6,711 bases of DNA from Xanthobacteraceae bacterium (GTDB taxonomy: Bacteria; Pseudomonadota; Alphaproteobacteria; Rhizobiales; Xanthobacteraceae), in NCBI GenBank assembly GCA_030037185.1, contig JASHRR010000363.1:1-6711 (forward strand). Direction: 5' to 3'. Below are positions 5,894 through 6,711 of this stretch, in pieces; the stretch's first letter is position 1; the number at the start of each line of letters is the position of its first letter. Made by a program: the position numbers and the translations under genes. The notes beneath the pieces were generated by a model, which did no database searches, had not been told where the DNA came from, and saw only the letters and a program-made list of their open reading frames with translations.

Positions 5894-6711
5894 TTGCCGG
5901 TCACGACCCCTGTGCCGATTGCCGACATATCGGCGGCCGCTCCATCTGATCCTGACCATCGGCGCCTCGTGCTCGGTGCCGCTATCGGATTTGACGTCGC
6001 GCAGGTGCGGGTCTTTGTCGAATCGCTGCGCGCCAATTATGCCGGCGACGTGCTGCTGCTGATCCGCTGGCCGGGCATGCGCGTCGCGCGCTATCTCAAG
6101 AGCCGGCGCATCCACGTGATTCGCGTCTTTCAAACCCGTTCGTTCACCCGCTCCGTCCACGCGCGACGCTACGCCGTCTACCTTGAATTTCTGCGCGCGC
6201 GGCGGTCGCGCTACGATCAGGTCATGATTTCCGACGTGCGCGACGTCGTGTTCCAGCGCAATCCGTTCGACGGCATCGCAAGTCCCAAATGCCATTTCTA
6301 CCTCGAAAGCGCCGTGCGGACCATCGGGGAGGATCCGACCAATTCGCGCTGGGTGCGCGGCTGCTTTTCAGCTTACGAAGCGGAGCGATTGGCCGCATGC
6401 CGGATCAGCTGCAGCGGCATCACCATTGGCGGAACCGCCGCCATCGTCGCCTATCTTGAGCTGATGGTGGAGCGGATTCGCCTTGTGCCGTGGCGCATCT
6501 ATCGCAAGATCGGCCACGGCTACGACCAAGCTATCCACAATTACCTCGTCCATCTCGCCCCCGAAGTCGCCGGCATCGTGGTTGAGAACAATCGGCACAT
6601 TGCCACCATGGCTCTCGAGCCGCGGGCGTTCTATCGGCTCGACCGCGAATCTCTCATTCACGGTCCCGACGATCATCTGTTCGCGATCTGCCACCAGTAC
6701 GATCGCTTTCC
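5894..6711 (+). CDS. Glycosyltransferase-like protein, partial (3' end beyond the right edge)
   Basis: 272 residues are visible and the frame is open to the window end. The start is TTG 5894, supported by AGGAG 5 bases upstream; the frame has no suitable ATG. The fold starts at about residue 25 with LVLGAAIGFDVAQVRVFVESLR, like the first strand and helix of a GT-A nucleotide-sugar transferase. It continues with an acidic motif MISDVRDVVFQRNPF (111-125; D114 and D117), where such enzymes bind metal and sugar nucleotide. CSGITIGG (173-180) and GHGYDQAIHNYLVH (207-220) resemble the acceptor-side motifs. There is no signal peptide or membrane segment, so a cytoplasmic enzyme is likely. Donor, acceptor and exact family are not recognised. 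It is divergent from trmJ across 226 bases and shows no link to it. Codon usage resembles its neighbours. Confidence 0.72.
   Translation, partial: MPVTTPVPIADISAAAPSDPDHRRLVLGAAIGFDVAQVRVFVESLRANYAGDVLLLIRWPGMRVARYLKSRRIHVIRVFQTRSFTRSVHARRYAVYLEFLRARRSRYDQVMISDVRDVVFQRNPFDGIASPKCHFYLESAVRTIGEDPTNSRWVRGCFSAYEAERLAACRISCSGITIGGTAAIVAYLELMVERIRLVPWRIYRKIGHGYDQAIHNYLVHLAPEVAGIVVENNRHIATMALEPRAFYRLDRESLIHGPDDHLFAICHQYDRF

Noticed and set aside
5704..5903. Stop-free minus-strand stretch of about 65 codons upstream of trmJ, ending in TAG
   Set aside because: It reads like a plausible protein end, but it has no start codon except late ATG/TTG, only moderate third-position GC, and it overlaps the start of the plus-strand gene. 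It could be a gene remnant, but evidence is too thin.
5882..6295. 137-residue minus-strand frame opposite the glycosyltransferase-like gene
   Set aside because: Antisense shadow; the plus frame has coherent motifs and a ribosome binding site.

Overview
The window looks like a chromosomal piece of a GC-rich alphaproteobacterium, most likely a Bradyrhizobium/Rhodopseudomonas-type member of the Hyphomicrobiales. Three things point there: the RecA sequence (including its N-terminal lead-in before MDKSKAL), an alphaproteobacterial GTTC-N7-GTTC SOS box upstream of recA, and the overall gene style. The assignment is made from recognition of the sequence, not from a database search.

Left part (1-1955, minus strand): a tightly packed type II secretion pseudopilin operon, gspI-gspJ-gspK, read leftwards. 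gspI and gspJ overlap by 4 bases and gspJ and gspK are 2 bases apart. gspK runs off the left edge. GspJ carries an unusual C-terminal tail of six 7-residue repeats and GspK carries a proline-rich insert. No gspH is visible upstream of gspI.

Centre-left (1956-3026): a divergent control region with several TGACATA-type motifs, then a candidate 41-residue single-span membrane protein (2198-2323), then an orphan NarL/FixJ-type response regulator (2379-3026) with all key receiver residues. A short hairpin follows it.

Centre (3058-4458): recA on the minus strand, convergent with the regulator, complete with a strong ribosome binding site, a sigma70-type promoter and an SOS box overlapping the -35 element. 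This predicts LexA control.

Right part (4459-6711): a minus-strand gene fusing a TrmJ-type SpoU tRNA 2'-O-methyltransferase to a C-terminal DUF559 (Vsr-like nuclease) domain that seems to have lost part of its active site. A divergent plus-strand gene for a glycosyltransferase-like protein of unknown specificity follows; it starts at TTG behind a good ribosome binding site and runs off the right edge.

The genes do not form one pathway: a secretion operon, a two-component output protein, DNA repair, tRNA modification and a probable sugar transferase lie next to each other. The points most worth following up are the TrmJ-DUF559 fusion, the small membrane protein and motif cluster ahead of the response regulator, and the repeat tail of GspJ.
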